Source: Amyloporia xantha
Lineage: Eukaryota > Basidiomycota > Agaricomycetes > Polyporales > Adustoporiaceae
Direction of reading: 5' to 3'
Assembly: GCA_036971615.1 (NCBI GenBank)
Contig: JAYKKR010000016.1
Coordinates: 186,001 to 250,000, forward strand
DNA: 64,000 nucleotides
Position numbers and translations under genes: made by a program. The notes below the pieces were generated by a model that was not told the DNA's origin, made no database searches, and saw only the letters and a list, made by a program, of their open reading frames with translations. The stretch's first letter is position 1. Every line of letters starts with the position of its first letter. Of the stretch, positions 36,615 to 47,311 are shown one piece after another.

Positions 36615-38130
36615 TTATGTCCATCTCCAATAACCCAATTCGTCCGAGATGATGTCGGGTAGTTTCATTTTGTATGAGCAGCTACACTCATTCAGGACCA
36701 GTGAATCAAAATGCGGTCCTAACCCCGCACGGTAGCGGACGTATTGACGGGGCGTTATACCGTCAATTACGAAATGCTGGATAGGATATCCCCGTCGCGC
36801 TCGCGATTCCACCATTGCAGTCGTGCGAGGAATATCTGGTGGCGACCCAGTACAATGTAAGGTGGAGAGGGCGGAACAGAGAGGTAGGCGCGTAGTGTCC
36901 GCCAGAGATTGCGTGATAGCATCGTACACCTTGTCCAGAACGACACGATCGGCTATGATCGTCGTGAGAGATGGCATGACGGCGAGCAGGTCCTCAGTCG
37001 CGCCTATTCCGATATTAGGCTGACCCACAATACACAGTTCTGTCAGGCTAGCCACGGGTATCTTCATCATTCCTAGCAGTAGATTGAGACCGCTCTGACG
37101 AACGTCAGCGGGCATCGTCATCCAGCTGGTATGCAAAGCAGATGTCTGGCCTGCGGCAGTGATCGAGCATAACCCTCCCGATACTGCTAACTTGACCGAG
37201 GTGAGGGTGTCCAATAGCTGAAGGTTGGGCAAGCTAAGTGCTAGCCCACGGGCCTCTGACAAATCGATGACCAAGTCAGGTGGCAAGATCAATCGAGACA
37301 GGAGCGAGCCGATGAAGGGTGATAGGAGTGAGTGGACAACAAATTTCCGTAAATGATGGAGGGACAAGGGGCGATCGTCCTCACCAATCGTGGTGTCCAT
37401 CTCGAATGCGGATTCAAGCACGAAGTCTTGGAGTTTGGGTGTCCTTGAAAGGAAATTTAGAAGGCTCGAAACGGAAGAAATCCCACAGTCCCGAAGATGT
37501 AGGTGCGTCAGACTATAGAAATGGTTGGCAGGTAGCCAAGATGTCGAGGTCAGGGATAGTTTTGTGAGGCGCGGGACATGTCCTTGGAAAAGTAATGGAT
37601 CTCTCCGGCCATAAGTGGGTGAAGAAACTATGCTCAATAATTCAAGCTGATCTGCAGGGAAAGGACAAACAATCGGCGAATGTGCTGTCGTTCAAATCAT
37701 CCATCGTAATACAGCAAAATGTCCGAATACGAGAGCTATGCATGCAGACAGCTCTGACGACAGGCTGTGCCACATGCCGCGAGAAGTCGATGTCCACGTC
37801 CAATGGCAAGCCTTTAGAGCGGTAAATGAGCGTATCAATGGCGGTGGAGAGATGCAACGAATTTATGGTCGACCAAAGCTTGCCCGAGTCTAGCGCTACG
37901 TCGCGCCAATAGTGGCAGACGTGGGATAAGGTCCGTGCAACCTTCGTTGTGTAATTTTGACGACCCCATAGCGTATCTGTTACGGGAAGCCACGAGAAGC
38001 ACGCATGGTGCATAATGTAGCTCAAAATCTCCGGAGGAAGACGAACAGCGGGACGAGTCGCGTTAACGCAGCGTCGAACTGACGCGAGGGCTGCCAAAAG
38101 GGGCATTTCTATGGAGTTTAACTGAGCCAA
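36615..38130 (-). CDS. F-box/LRR-type protein with an apparent 1-nt frameshift
   Basis: Two abutting minus-strand frames (38130-37642 and 37637-36615) together spell one F-box protein of about 500 residues. The first has an F-box (RLPPEILSYIMHHACFSW, then TLSHVCHYWRDVALDSGKLW). The second has leucine-rich repeat-like strands (RLTKLSLTS, LTHLHLRDCGISS) and a terminal segment typical of the very large basidiomycete F-box families. F-box proteins link substrates to SCF ubiquitin ligases. At 37652-37659 the frame changes: removing one T would read SFPADQLELLSIVSSPTYG across the junction. An alternative is an 80-nt intron with a weak GTATTC donor ending CTGCAG. It would delete coding-looking sequence, so a real or sequencing frameshift is preferred. 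A CAG just inside the start (TTGGCTCAG) hints that an upstream exon may exist. Confidence 0.75.
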
Positions 38131-38631
38131 TCAATTACGCATACTCAAAAGATAGAGCACATCCACGTCAGCTCACCAGATCAAGACTAGGCAAACGCAG
38201 ATGTGGCTGATCAGTACCTGTCTCGGGGACGGAGAACGGTATGGCGTACGGACCTCAATAAATGAGCATTCTGCTGTATATGAAATGGAAGCTCCTCCAA
38301 CATCCGCAGAGACAGATGCAGTGCTTTTTTGCCTTGTAGTTCAGTCATGTATTCCATAGAGACAGACTTACACCAGTGTACGTCGACAACAACCCGGAGT
38401 TCTGAGCAACTCTGGCCTGGAGTCGTTACACCCGCCTAAAGCCCGTGGGCACGTGATCCCGATCTCTACGTTAGGCTCGCCGAGTCGTACATATCTGCTG
38501 CAGTCATACCAAGAACATAGTTCGTTACTCAAACGCGAGCGCTGAACCTGCTTACCTTCTGGTTATCTCTTCTACAACGTATAAGCCTTCTGCTGAGGTG
38601 TACAGGACGGGCCATACGCGTGTCGTACGCG
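38131..38631. other. Divergent promoter region, F-box gene and MSC2
   Basis: Five hundred bases separate the starts of the F-box gene (-) and the zinc transporter (+). The region should hold both promoters. No motif was assigned. Confidence 0.45.
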
Positions 38632-41600
38632 ATGGATGGAGTCGACCCACGGACTCGGCATAAGGTCCCGCTGAATCCTACGGCGGCGGGGACTAGGACG
38701 TATGTGTTCCTTGCAGTAGATTCATGCGTTTTATCCTGGTTTTACAGCAATATTAGTACAGTTTTACCTCAGTTGCTGTTGTCTGATGCGGTACTGGTAT
38801 GCGCGCTTCACGCAGGAAAGGCCTATCTTCTCTCAGTCGACGTAGGAGTATTTTGGGTCCTTGTGCGAGTGCTCGCATGTGGGGGAATTGGCATTATGGC
38901 TTGGGTTGCCATGTCAGGGCAGATGCGGAAGAAACGGACCATTGAGGTATGTGCGCGGGACCTTCAGCCATACGTGTAGCTTTAACTGATGACAGATTTA
39001 TAGTGGTCTGTCCTTGGAATGTCGTCTCTGCTGTTGTTTTTGAAACAGGCGGGCTTGATGATAGCTTTGTACAGACTTCCAGCCAACAGGTATGAATTGT
39101 TCTGCTGCTGAAGTTGACAGAGTCTCATGGCGTTTGCCCAGAGTGATCATAATCACGCATTGTTCGATCCTATGGCTAAAGTCGCTTCTTTCACCTGCCT
39201 CTGTGAGAATACTCTGGCGTAGAATAATCATGGAGTCTCACTGATCTAGTCCTCGTAGCTCCTCCAGACGTGTGCTATCGTCTGCGCGTTCTTCATTTCC
39301 ATCATCTCTGACTCCGGTTTCTCTGGCCAGAGCTTTCGCGAGATTCTACCTGCGTATGGCGCTTTAGCACTGGAAGCAGTCGCATCAGGTGCCCTGGACC
39401 ATACACAAGCTGTGCTAGCGTCATCACTCGGTGAACCTACAACCCTTGCTTTGAGTACTCTCGGAGCGTTTGTGTTCAGTCTTCCCTTATACATGCTCAG
39501 ACATATCATGGTAAACCACTATTGTCATATCTATGATCACAGTTAACAAAATTCTGCGCAGATGGACACCGCGTCACAGCATTTGCTCCAGCCAGGTGCA
39601 CTGGCTGTCATCCCTTTCCTCGCTTATGCGCTCCTACACCAATCCCCAAAGGCATCGCGTACCGTCCAGAATCCTTCATTGCCATCAAATTATGTCGGCC
39701 TCTCATACTCACTAACACTTACCACTTCTGTCGTTGTCGGTGTCCTTGTATTCGGTAGATACCCTCGTCTAGCGGATTTCGTCGTTGCGTCGCTGCTACT
39801 TTACGGTGAGTTGTATCTGAGCTTACTCCAGCCGTGTCTCTTTGCCTATATATGTGTATAGGTGTGTACCCAAGAGCGATAACTGCTTCCGTATCCCCGT
39901 ATGCATCAAGCTCGCGTATAATTCGCGCCTACCTGAAGACCATCCTTTCGAATCCGGAATCCCGAAAAATCTTCTATTTTCTCATGTTGAACATGTGCTA
40001 CATGCTCGTGCAGATGCTATACGGTGTATGGACCAACAGCTTAGGGTTGATATCCGATGGTAATGCGAATTCATTCCAATTACCTCGGTCCCACTGGTGC
40101 TCAATGCTTGTCCAGCAATCCACATGGCGTTTGATTGCATGGCCATCGGGGTAGGCCTAATCGCGTCAGTTATGGCTAGGTGGCCACCAAATGAACGATT
40201 TACTTACGGGTGCGCGATATATCGCCTCATTGGCATGGAGCGCTCCCTCTGATTCAAAACCTATAGCTATGGTCGAATAGAGACGTTGTCAGGGTTTGCG
40301 AATGGTATCTTTCTAATCCTTATATCGCTTTTTATTGTTTTCGAGGCAATTCAACGGTTGTAAGTTAATTGTGTCTTAATTTGCACACTCCATTCGTGAC
40401 TTCAACTCATCGTGGCTCTTAGATTGGATCCGCCAGAAATGAACACTAGTCAGCTACTACTAGTCAGTTCTCTGGGTCTAGGCGTCAACCTGTTTGGGAT
40501 GTTCGCTATGGGAGGACACCACCATCATGTACTTCATTCTGTCGCCATCAATCTGGTCGTTGCTCATATACAGTCTTCCAGGGCGGACACTCGCATTCGC
40601 ACGGCCACGCACATAGTCATGGTCATGGAGACCCTTCATTGCCGTCCCTCTCGCCCCATGATGACCATGATGACCATTCACATACGCATCATGACAATCA
40701 TCATTCGCACTCGCACGAAGAGTCGCATTCACACTCACACGATCACTCACATACGGAGCCACACACTGACTCGGACGCACATTCGCATTCGCATTCACAC
40801 TCACACACACATCCCCATTCACACTCACACACACATCCCCATTCGCCCCCTCCATCACCCAGCCCGCCGCAACATTCGCATTCTCACTCGCACTCTCACT
40901 CGCACACAACAGAACCGGTCATTCATGTTGATGGAGCCGACGGCGAGGAAGCTATGAAAGCGCATGCACATTCCCCTTCAAGTCCGCACGATACCCATTC
41001 CCAAGACCTGTTAGTCACCATCCCGCAGAGACTCCTCGCAACAGATAGTCCGCTCACTCCCAATTACAAATTTGGGCACGATGCGCACTACGAGACGCAC
41101 CATTCGTCTGGGCAAGGCCCTAACCTGCATGACCACTCGCATGTGCACGATCATGCACACGAAGGGCACAGCCACAATATGCGTGGAGTCTTTCTGCACG
41201 TCATGGCGGTACGTCTGCTCTTCTCTTCTGCCGATTTTGTTACGTAACCTAACTCTTATGCGATTCGCGAACGGTCCAGGATACACTGGGCTCCGTCGGC
41301 GTGATCGTGTCTACTCTCCTGATCCAGTGGTACGGCTGGACAGGCTTCGACCCGATTGCGTCACTCTTCATCGCAATTCTAATCGCCGCCAGCGTCATCC
41401 CTCTGGTGATCGACACCGGCAAAGTGCTCGCGCTCGATCTTGCTGACCGCGAGACGCGGATCAAAGAGACACTTTCGGAGGTATGTCACAGAAAGGGATT
41501 TACATCGTTGTTCTCACTGTCGCCCGCCAGCTTCCCTCCATCGAGGGCCTCGCGTCATACACGTCTCCACGGTTCTGGCCAAAGGACGACTCGAGCATCA

Positions 41601-41794
41601 TTGGCAGCATCCACATCCAGCTGGCTCCTTCCCCCTCGTCCCACGACCCAACAGGTCCGCATTCGAGCCGGAGGACAACATTCGCAAACGTCGATCGGGT
41701 AGTCGAGCGTGTCGATAAGCTGCTGCGTAGCCGGATATCTGGGCTTGAGGAGTTGACCATCCAGGTCGAAGGATCCCCAGCCTCGACCTCGTAG
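38632..41794 (+). CDS. MSC2: MSC2-like zinc transporter (cation diffusion facilitator)
   Basis: Twelve exons (38632-38946, 39004-39089, 39142-39202, 39259-39510, 39562-39805, 39862-40059, 40116-40209, 40267-40359, 40423-40528, 40582-41208, 41280-41480, 41531-41794) give 846 residues. The N-terminal half is a set of extra membrane segments, as in yeast Msc2 and human ZnT5. From about 350 the CDF core begins (ESRKIFYFLMLNMCYMLVQM, WTNSLGLISDAIHMAFDCMA). The zinc-site pairs are H388-x3-D392 in helix II and H689-x3-D693 in helix V. Between helices IV and V is a ~120-residue His/Ser loop. The C-terminal cytoplasmic domain ends LEELTIQVEGSPASTS. Known family role: H+/Zn2+ exchange into ER or early secretory compartments, usually as a heterodimer with Zrg17. 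One intron has in-frame alternative donors 3 nt apart (after 40356 or 40359), giving QRLLDPP or QRLDPP. Confidence 0.93.
40640..40910 (+). repeat. His-codon repeat tract inside MSC2
   Basis: CAT/CAC-rich simple sequence encodes the His/Ser/Thr loop. It includes an exact 24-nt tandem duplication (40793-40816 and 40817-40840), each copy encoding HSHSHTHP. Such tracts vary in length by replication slippage and would change the number of zinc ligands. Confidence 0.85.
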
Positions 41795-42087
41795 GATATC
41801 CTTTCGTTCGCATCTCTCAGACTTGTTCAGAGCGCTGCGCAATGTACAAAATTCACGCAGATATATATTCCGGACGATGTACTGTACTAATCACAATTAT
41901 GCTAATCGCACTGCGCACTGCATCCCCGACTGTCCTTTATAATGTCATGTCAAGAAAATATGATAGTGACGGCACTCTACAAGAAAGCGTAATGAAACAA
42001 GCGAGGTATATATGGTAGGCTACAAGCACCTGGACGGTTGCGTGGACGTTCCTTATTGCATTGGCTGCGATTTATTTTGTCTTCGAC
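41795..42087. other. Convergent 3' intergenic region
   Basis: Just under 300 bases between the stops of MSC2 (+) and RCD1 (-). Nothing but probable 3' UTRs. Confidence 0.5.
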
Positions 42088-43385
42088 CTATGGCTCACTG
42101 AGGTTGTTCAAGAGCGTAGTGAGACATCTCTTTGTGACCATGTCGCCCTATGTCTCGACCGTTAGGATTGAGTTTTGGGTAAAAAGAAATGCAGAAATAC
42201 CTTGAGTAATGCACTGAAAGTCTGGTCACGCAATGGCTCTGGTAAACACGCCCTCAAAGCCTCCCTCGCTCTATCAATCCCAAACACAAATCAGCCCTGA
42301 TTATCCTGCAGTGCAGCCTTCAACACCCACCTCAAATTGTCGCTCAACCGCAAATAGCACCTGACGACGTGCTTGAGCAATCTGACCGCCTGTGTCTCGA
42401 CGAGCTGGTTGACCATGTTGCTCAGGACAGTGCCAACCGCGTAGAAGCGCTCGTAAGTGTGACAGATGTACGTGAGCCCGGTCTCGTCAAGCAGAATCTT
42501 TTGGACAATGAAGATGGCGACAGTCTTTGAGAGCTCGGAGCCGGTCTCCATGATGCGCAGGCAGAGCGGAATTATTTCCGTCGAGAGGAGGAAGTGAATG
42601 ACGGTGTTGTTATCGTTTTGCTGAAGTAGAGGATTAGGAGCCCGGCTTAGTGGGTAGAAAGGAATAAAATACCTACCTTGACTAATGCGCCAATGACTCC
42701 AAGGGATGTGAGGCGCAGGTACTCGAAGGGGCGTGTCTTGGAGGTCGTATTAAGGAAAGGGTACAAGAATAGAGGAATGTGGGCTGGACGAAACTGACGT
42801 AAGTGCCCATGGCGTTCTTTTTGCAGGAGCGCAAAACGACTCACCGTTTAAGAAGAGCTGACGGGTCTCCGGGTGCGAGGCTACACATTGCAAGAGCGCT
42901 AGGGCATTGCACACACGGTTGGATGCATGCGCGGTGAGATTAGGGGGCACAAGTAGGGGGTACACTGAGACAATTTCCTGGAGGAGTGCGGGCATAATAC
43001 CTGCGGGCCGCATCGCAGAACAGCCATCAGGACCGTCAGTTCGATCTGGACATCAACAGGACCTACCAAAAGAGTGCCACAGAACGAGCGCGAGATCGTC
43101 GTACTGCTCCCTCTTCTTGCTCAGCTCGAGCAGAGCACTCTCCCTCGTGTTTGCATCGAGTAGGTCAATGACCAGACCGTATATCTTGCTCTCCTCGTGC
43201 ACTCCGAGACCCACACCAGGCGAAGAGCCCGGGAAGGGGATCTGATGCGGCGTCTGGTGAGGAGTTGGGAGCCCGAGCGGGTTGGCGGGCGAGTCGGCGT
43301 AACCTGCGAGGCTGCGCTGGTAGGGGTTGTACTGCAGAGTGTGCTGCATGTACGACACCGGCTTTGGAGAAATAAGCCCCGCCAT
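42088..43385 (-). CDS. RCD1: CCR4-NOT subunit CNOT9/Caf40 (Rcd1)
   Basis: Six exons on the minus strand (43067-43385, 42845-43000, 42677-42783, 42331-42620, 42201-42270, 42088-42147) give 333 residues. After a ~60-residue Pro/Gln-rich lead, the armadillo-like Rcd1 fold begins ([37 protein letters not shown]). It continues through [77 protein letters not shown] and [15 protein letters not shown], ending [13 protein letters not shown]. This is one of the most conserved CCR4-NOT subunits in eukaryotes. It docks regulators and GW/Bam-type peptides to the deadenylase. Length matches the family (~300). Cytoplasmic mRNA decay and translational repression are the known roles. Confidence 0.97.
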
Positions 43386-43789
43386 GGGGAGTGAGGAGGT
43401 CGTGGTCGTGAACAGGTCGGGGACGATTGCTCGGGGACGAGTGCTCTCTCCAGCCTCGGTGCGAGCGCCCGACTCTGGCGCTGCATCTGCTGACTAACCA
43501 CACATTTCCAAAAACGGACAACCCGCCGACCGCTCTCAGCCGACGCGTCGGGACGGTGAGTATGCAGTTCTATATTCCATCATTATGGCGTCTATCAATA
43601 TGCATAGGTATAGGCCGTACAACGGGAAGGGATACATTATAAATACACTAGGAATACAACATCCAGCAAGAAGGGAGAAAGACGGAGAAATGACAGTACA
43701 TGATGTAGGTACATCTGGAAGCCCGGGAGTAATTCATAAATGACCACAGAACTTGAAGCATCGATGGTCGATGCCCTAGCTACAGGGTG
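43386..43789. other. Intergenic region between two minus-strand genes
   Basis: About 400 bases containing the promoter of RCD1 and the 3' UTR of the PH-domain gene. No gene is seen. Confidence 0.45.
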
Positions 43790-45167
43790 CTAGAGCGGCA
43801 TATTCTGACTCAGAAGTGCGACAACGTATTCCTAGGCAGCAAACAATGATCAGTCAGCCGGTGTCTGACAATCATGGAAGAACAGGAACTCGGAGATTGT
43901 GACCATACCTTGTCCTGAGAAGAGTCCGCAAACATAGACCAGGCGTCTCGCCCATCGCTAAATTCAACAGCGAACGAATGCGGTACGCCTTCGAGTTCTT
44001 CGTATCCTTCCTGCCATTCCCTGATATGTCGGATTGCCGCCAGTGCAACAGTCTCGAGAGGCGCTGTCTCCTGATTCCGAACAGCTGGGTTAGGAAGGGG
44101 GTCTTGCATGTGAACAAAGAACGACGCACCTCGGGGCTCTTGTGGAGAACGAGAGCATTATCATCAAAATGATAATACCGCCGCTTCCAAGCAGGACACT
44201 CGCCAGTCTGCACCGTGATCCAGCCTGAGAGCACCACATTCTTATCACCTTCCGTCTTTACGCTCGCCTTCAGCCGCTTCGCCAACGCTCGTCTCTCATC
44301 CATGATGCGCCTCCGCATCTCCTCTCTCTTCTGCTCTGTCTCCCGTGCTCGCCTCGCCTGCTCCATCCTCCACTCCTGCAGCTTCTGTGTTTCTTGGACA
44401 CGTCGCTCCCTCTCAGCCGCTCTCCTCTCAGCAACCGCCCTGCTCCTCCTCTCATCCGCCTCACGCTCCTCCAAGTTCTTGCGCCTCCGCTCCTCCGCCA
44501 CCAGCCGCAATTTCTCCTCTAGCGCTTCCTTCCGCACGCGCTCCTCCTCTGCATACCGCCTGAGAATCTCCTCCTTCTCCTCCTTCAGCCGCGCCTGGCG
44601 CGCAGCCTCCTCTCGGCGAGCCTGCTGCTCCTCCCTCTCCTTCGCCTTGAGCGCCTCCCTGCGCCGCAGCTCAATCTCATCGGGGGTCGACGCAATGCGC
44701 CGTTCGGGTATATGTCCGCGGGCGACGGGCTTTCGGTAGGACGCCATCGGGATGCGCGATGGTGCAGGATAGGTAGGTGGGGACTTGGGGGGCGTGGGAG
44801 GCGCGTGCACGCCTGACGGCGTTCCGGACAGACCGAGATTAGATTCAGAAGGCCTGAGCTGCCTCGTGAGGAAGAGCGCGTTCGATCGTGGCGGGTGTGC
44901 GCCATGCTCGAGCGAATCAGACGCCATAGACGAGTCGGCGGAGGGCGAGTGCGCGAGCTGGGATATCTCGAAGGCGGTATAGAGCTGCTGCCAGCTCTCG
45001 ACAGGCCGGCTGCGGGCTTTGGGCTCCTTTGGGGGAAGCGGAGGTGGGTCGTCGTCCACGTCCTGGAGCAGTATGAGTTTGCGCGGTGTCAGGCGGACAT
45101 GTTTGGCCAGCAGACATCTTATATCGAGCTTGGATCGCAGCTTGCTTGGGCTGGTCGCGACGGGCAT
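43790..45167 (-). CDS. Coiled-coil protein with C-terminal PH domain
   Basis: Three exons on the minus strand (44130-45167, 43909-44070, 43790-43831) encode 413 residues. An N-terminal segment with Pro-rich motifs ([22 protein letters not shown]) could bind SH3 domains. Residues ~165-300 are an uninterrupted Glu/Arg/Lys/Ala-rich single helix or coiled coil. The last ~100 residues form a pleckstrin-homology domain ([54 protein letters not shown], ending [13 protein letters not shown]), with the expected C-terminal helix Trp in DAWSMF. The first intron was placed with its acceptor at CAG before GAGACAGCG because nearer AG sites make it shorter than 30-45 nt or break the frame. A lipid-binding adaptor at the membrane or cortex is inferred. 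I do not recognise a named orthologue. Confidence 0.88.
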
Positions 45168-45692
45168 AGCAGATTATTAGATGGAAATCAAGTAGTGACA
45201 GTAGAAAGAATATAGGTGTTGGTCGATGGCGGGGCTGAGGAAGAGTAGGCTGGGCTAGATGAGGCTGAGCTGGCCATTGTTCGCATCGTAACCACCGGTT
45301 TCAAATCGTTGTTGGCGTCAGTCGAGGACAAAGGCGGGACTGCGCGCGCTTGCTTTGTTCACCCCGACCGTCGCGATAAGATAAGATAATACGATGTTGT
45401 TGCATGTCTCATCGAATATTACACCGGACAGTGGTCTGCAATTGACTGCCACAGTAGAGTGTCCTCGATTGCCTTACAACAAACTTCTAGCCGGGAAGAG
45501 TGCCAACTATTTTCTCGAAGGTGCAAATTCCTGTTGTTTCATCATGATAGTGGCACCCCCATTGATATACCGGCTTAGTGAAAATCAGATTTCTGTAGAT
45601 GGACGTGTGTCCGTGGCAAAGAGTGGGAGATGGGAGTACACATACAGAAATCATACACAGCACTCTGGCTTACGAGCACCGAGCATGTGCCG
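45168..45692. other. Intergenic region
   Basis: About 525 bases between the start of the PH-domain gene and the stop of PDCD2, both minus strand. They presumably hold a promoter and a 3' UTR. No gene is seen. Confidence 0.45.
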
Positions 45693-47311
45693 TTAGTCAT
45701 CCCACTGCACGAGCACGGCTTCCTCCCGCCAGCAGCCGGGCTTGCCATCCTCCGCGCAGTCCTTCTCGCACGAGAATATCATACATGTCCCCCATTCCAT
45801 GCCCACTTTGTCTGACGTGCGCTCACTCTTCAGCGCCTTGAGCACTTCCTTCCGCCGCTCCTCGTCGCTCATCTTTGCCCGCCCATCCGCCGCGGGCGCC
45901 TTGAGCACATTAATCAGATTCGGCATCAGCTGACACTCGAAGACGCGTCGCGACTTGCAATGCGGGCATGGTGGGACCGCCGAGGGGTCATAAGTTCGCT
46001 TCTGTGCGGGTACGACCATAAAGTCCGGTTTGGTAATGGGGAGTGGAGGCGCCGGCGGGGCGGGGAAGAGCTTGTCGAATACAGCATCGCTGGAGAATGG
46101 TAGAGGTATCCCTCCCACCTCGTAGCTGCGCAACATCAATATGAGCGCTAGGCTCGGACAGATGAATGATAATCGTACATACCGCAAGCATTGTTCGCCC
46201 TCATACCCGACCCTTTTCGTAAAGCGCTCGAATGCATGATCGATCTCGATTGAGTTTTCATAGCCTTCCATCGCCCATCCGCCGTCCTTGGATTTCTTCC
46301 CGTCGTTGTCCTCATCGTACTCGGCCGCGGCTGGAACTTTGGCCTTGCGTGCTGGAGGCAGGTATTCCGAGACTGTCGATAGGTACAACGGTGCATACGC
46401 AGATGGAGCGGAATCCCAATCCGAGCTTTGTATTGTGGTGTTGGCCATGCGAGCCGCGAGCTCTGCATCATGCTGGACATCTGGGCTCTCGTCGCTCACG
46501 TCACTCACGTCGTCGTCGGAAGAGGCTGAGTCGTCGTCTTCGGGCGTCTCGGTCGTCTCCGCTGTTGATGTCGGGAGTGCACCTCCGAATATTTGTGTGC
46601 CAAGGTTGAAAGGGTTGGACGAGCCGTTAGATTTCATCTTTAAAAGATTGAGGGCCGTTGGCCGTTAGAAGAATTTGTTAAAATTTATGGCACGCACAGA
46701 GAATGGATTGGCCTTTGGTACGCTCTTGCGAGCAGCCTCTTCTGCAGCCTTCGCTTCCTCCTCTTCCTTGGCCTTCTGTCTGGCGAGCTTCGCGGCCAGT
46801 TTGTCTGCGTATTTTTTGTTGTACCGTAGGCTCCTCCAAGCCCTCACGCTGCACGCTCATCTCAACAACCATTCGCGACCGAGACAGGAACAGCTGAACA
46901 TACAACACACTCACCTCCCTTCCTTCTTCTGACACGGTCCCCGCGCACATCCCCAGATATAAATCGCACGGTCGTTCGGGCTGTTTTCAAACGGACACCA
47001 GACCTGAAGGAGCAGCTCCGTCGGCTGTGCACAGTTCCCGCAGAACGAATATTCAATAGGCGGTTCTGGCGACGTCAAGAATGCCTGGCATTCAGACAAG
47101 AAAAAACAACTGTATTCAATACACGAAAGGTACATGCATGGCGGGGGATCGCTCGTACAGGTTGCCCGCCTATGCGAGATGTTCTCACGTCGCGCAGGTC
47201 TGCGGGTGAGTTTATGGGACCATCTGGGATGCCCAATTGCACCGCAGTCTCGACGTCCGATCCCACCTCCTCGTCTGAGTCCGACCAATCATCATCTTCC
47301 TTCGGTGCCAT
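45693..47311 (-). CDS. TSR4: PDCD2/Tsr4-like ribosome-assembly chaperone
   Basis: Five exons on the minus strand (47159-47311, 46915-47084, 46698-46848, 46183-46637, 45693-46125) give 453 residues. The acidic N-terminus leads to the conserved LGIPDGPI... RIGGQPAFL start of the family. A zinc-binding cluster follows (FCGNC at 65-69, later WCPF, WGCARGPC). A charged Lys/Glu/Ala helix and an acidic Ser/Asp linker come next. The PDCD2_C domain closes the protein (PPCPHCKSRRVFECQLMPNL, WGTCMIFSCEKDC, GCWREEAVLVQWDD). Yeast Tsr4 and human PDCD2 are dedicated chaperones of ribosomal protein uS5 (Rps2), needed for 40S maturation in cytoplasm and nucleus. That role is inferred from family membership. 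All introns are phase-consistent. Confidence 0.95.

Noticed and set aside
39090..39120. 31-nt intron in MSC2 ending at GACAG
   Set aside because: Too short for splicing. Using the next AG (39141) gives a normal 52-nt intron and the better sequence LPAN-R-VIIITHC.
40640..40910. His-repeat tract as a CRISPR-like array
   Set aside because: It is a coding microsatellite inside a eukaryotic exon with no spacers.
44103..44129. 27-nt or 45-nt first intron in the PH-domain gene
   Set aside because: The first is too short. The second shifts frame and destroys the PH domain. The 59-nt intron keeps [16 protein letters not shown] in frame.
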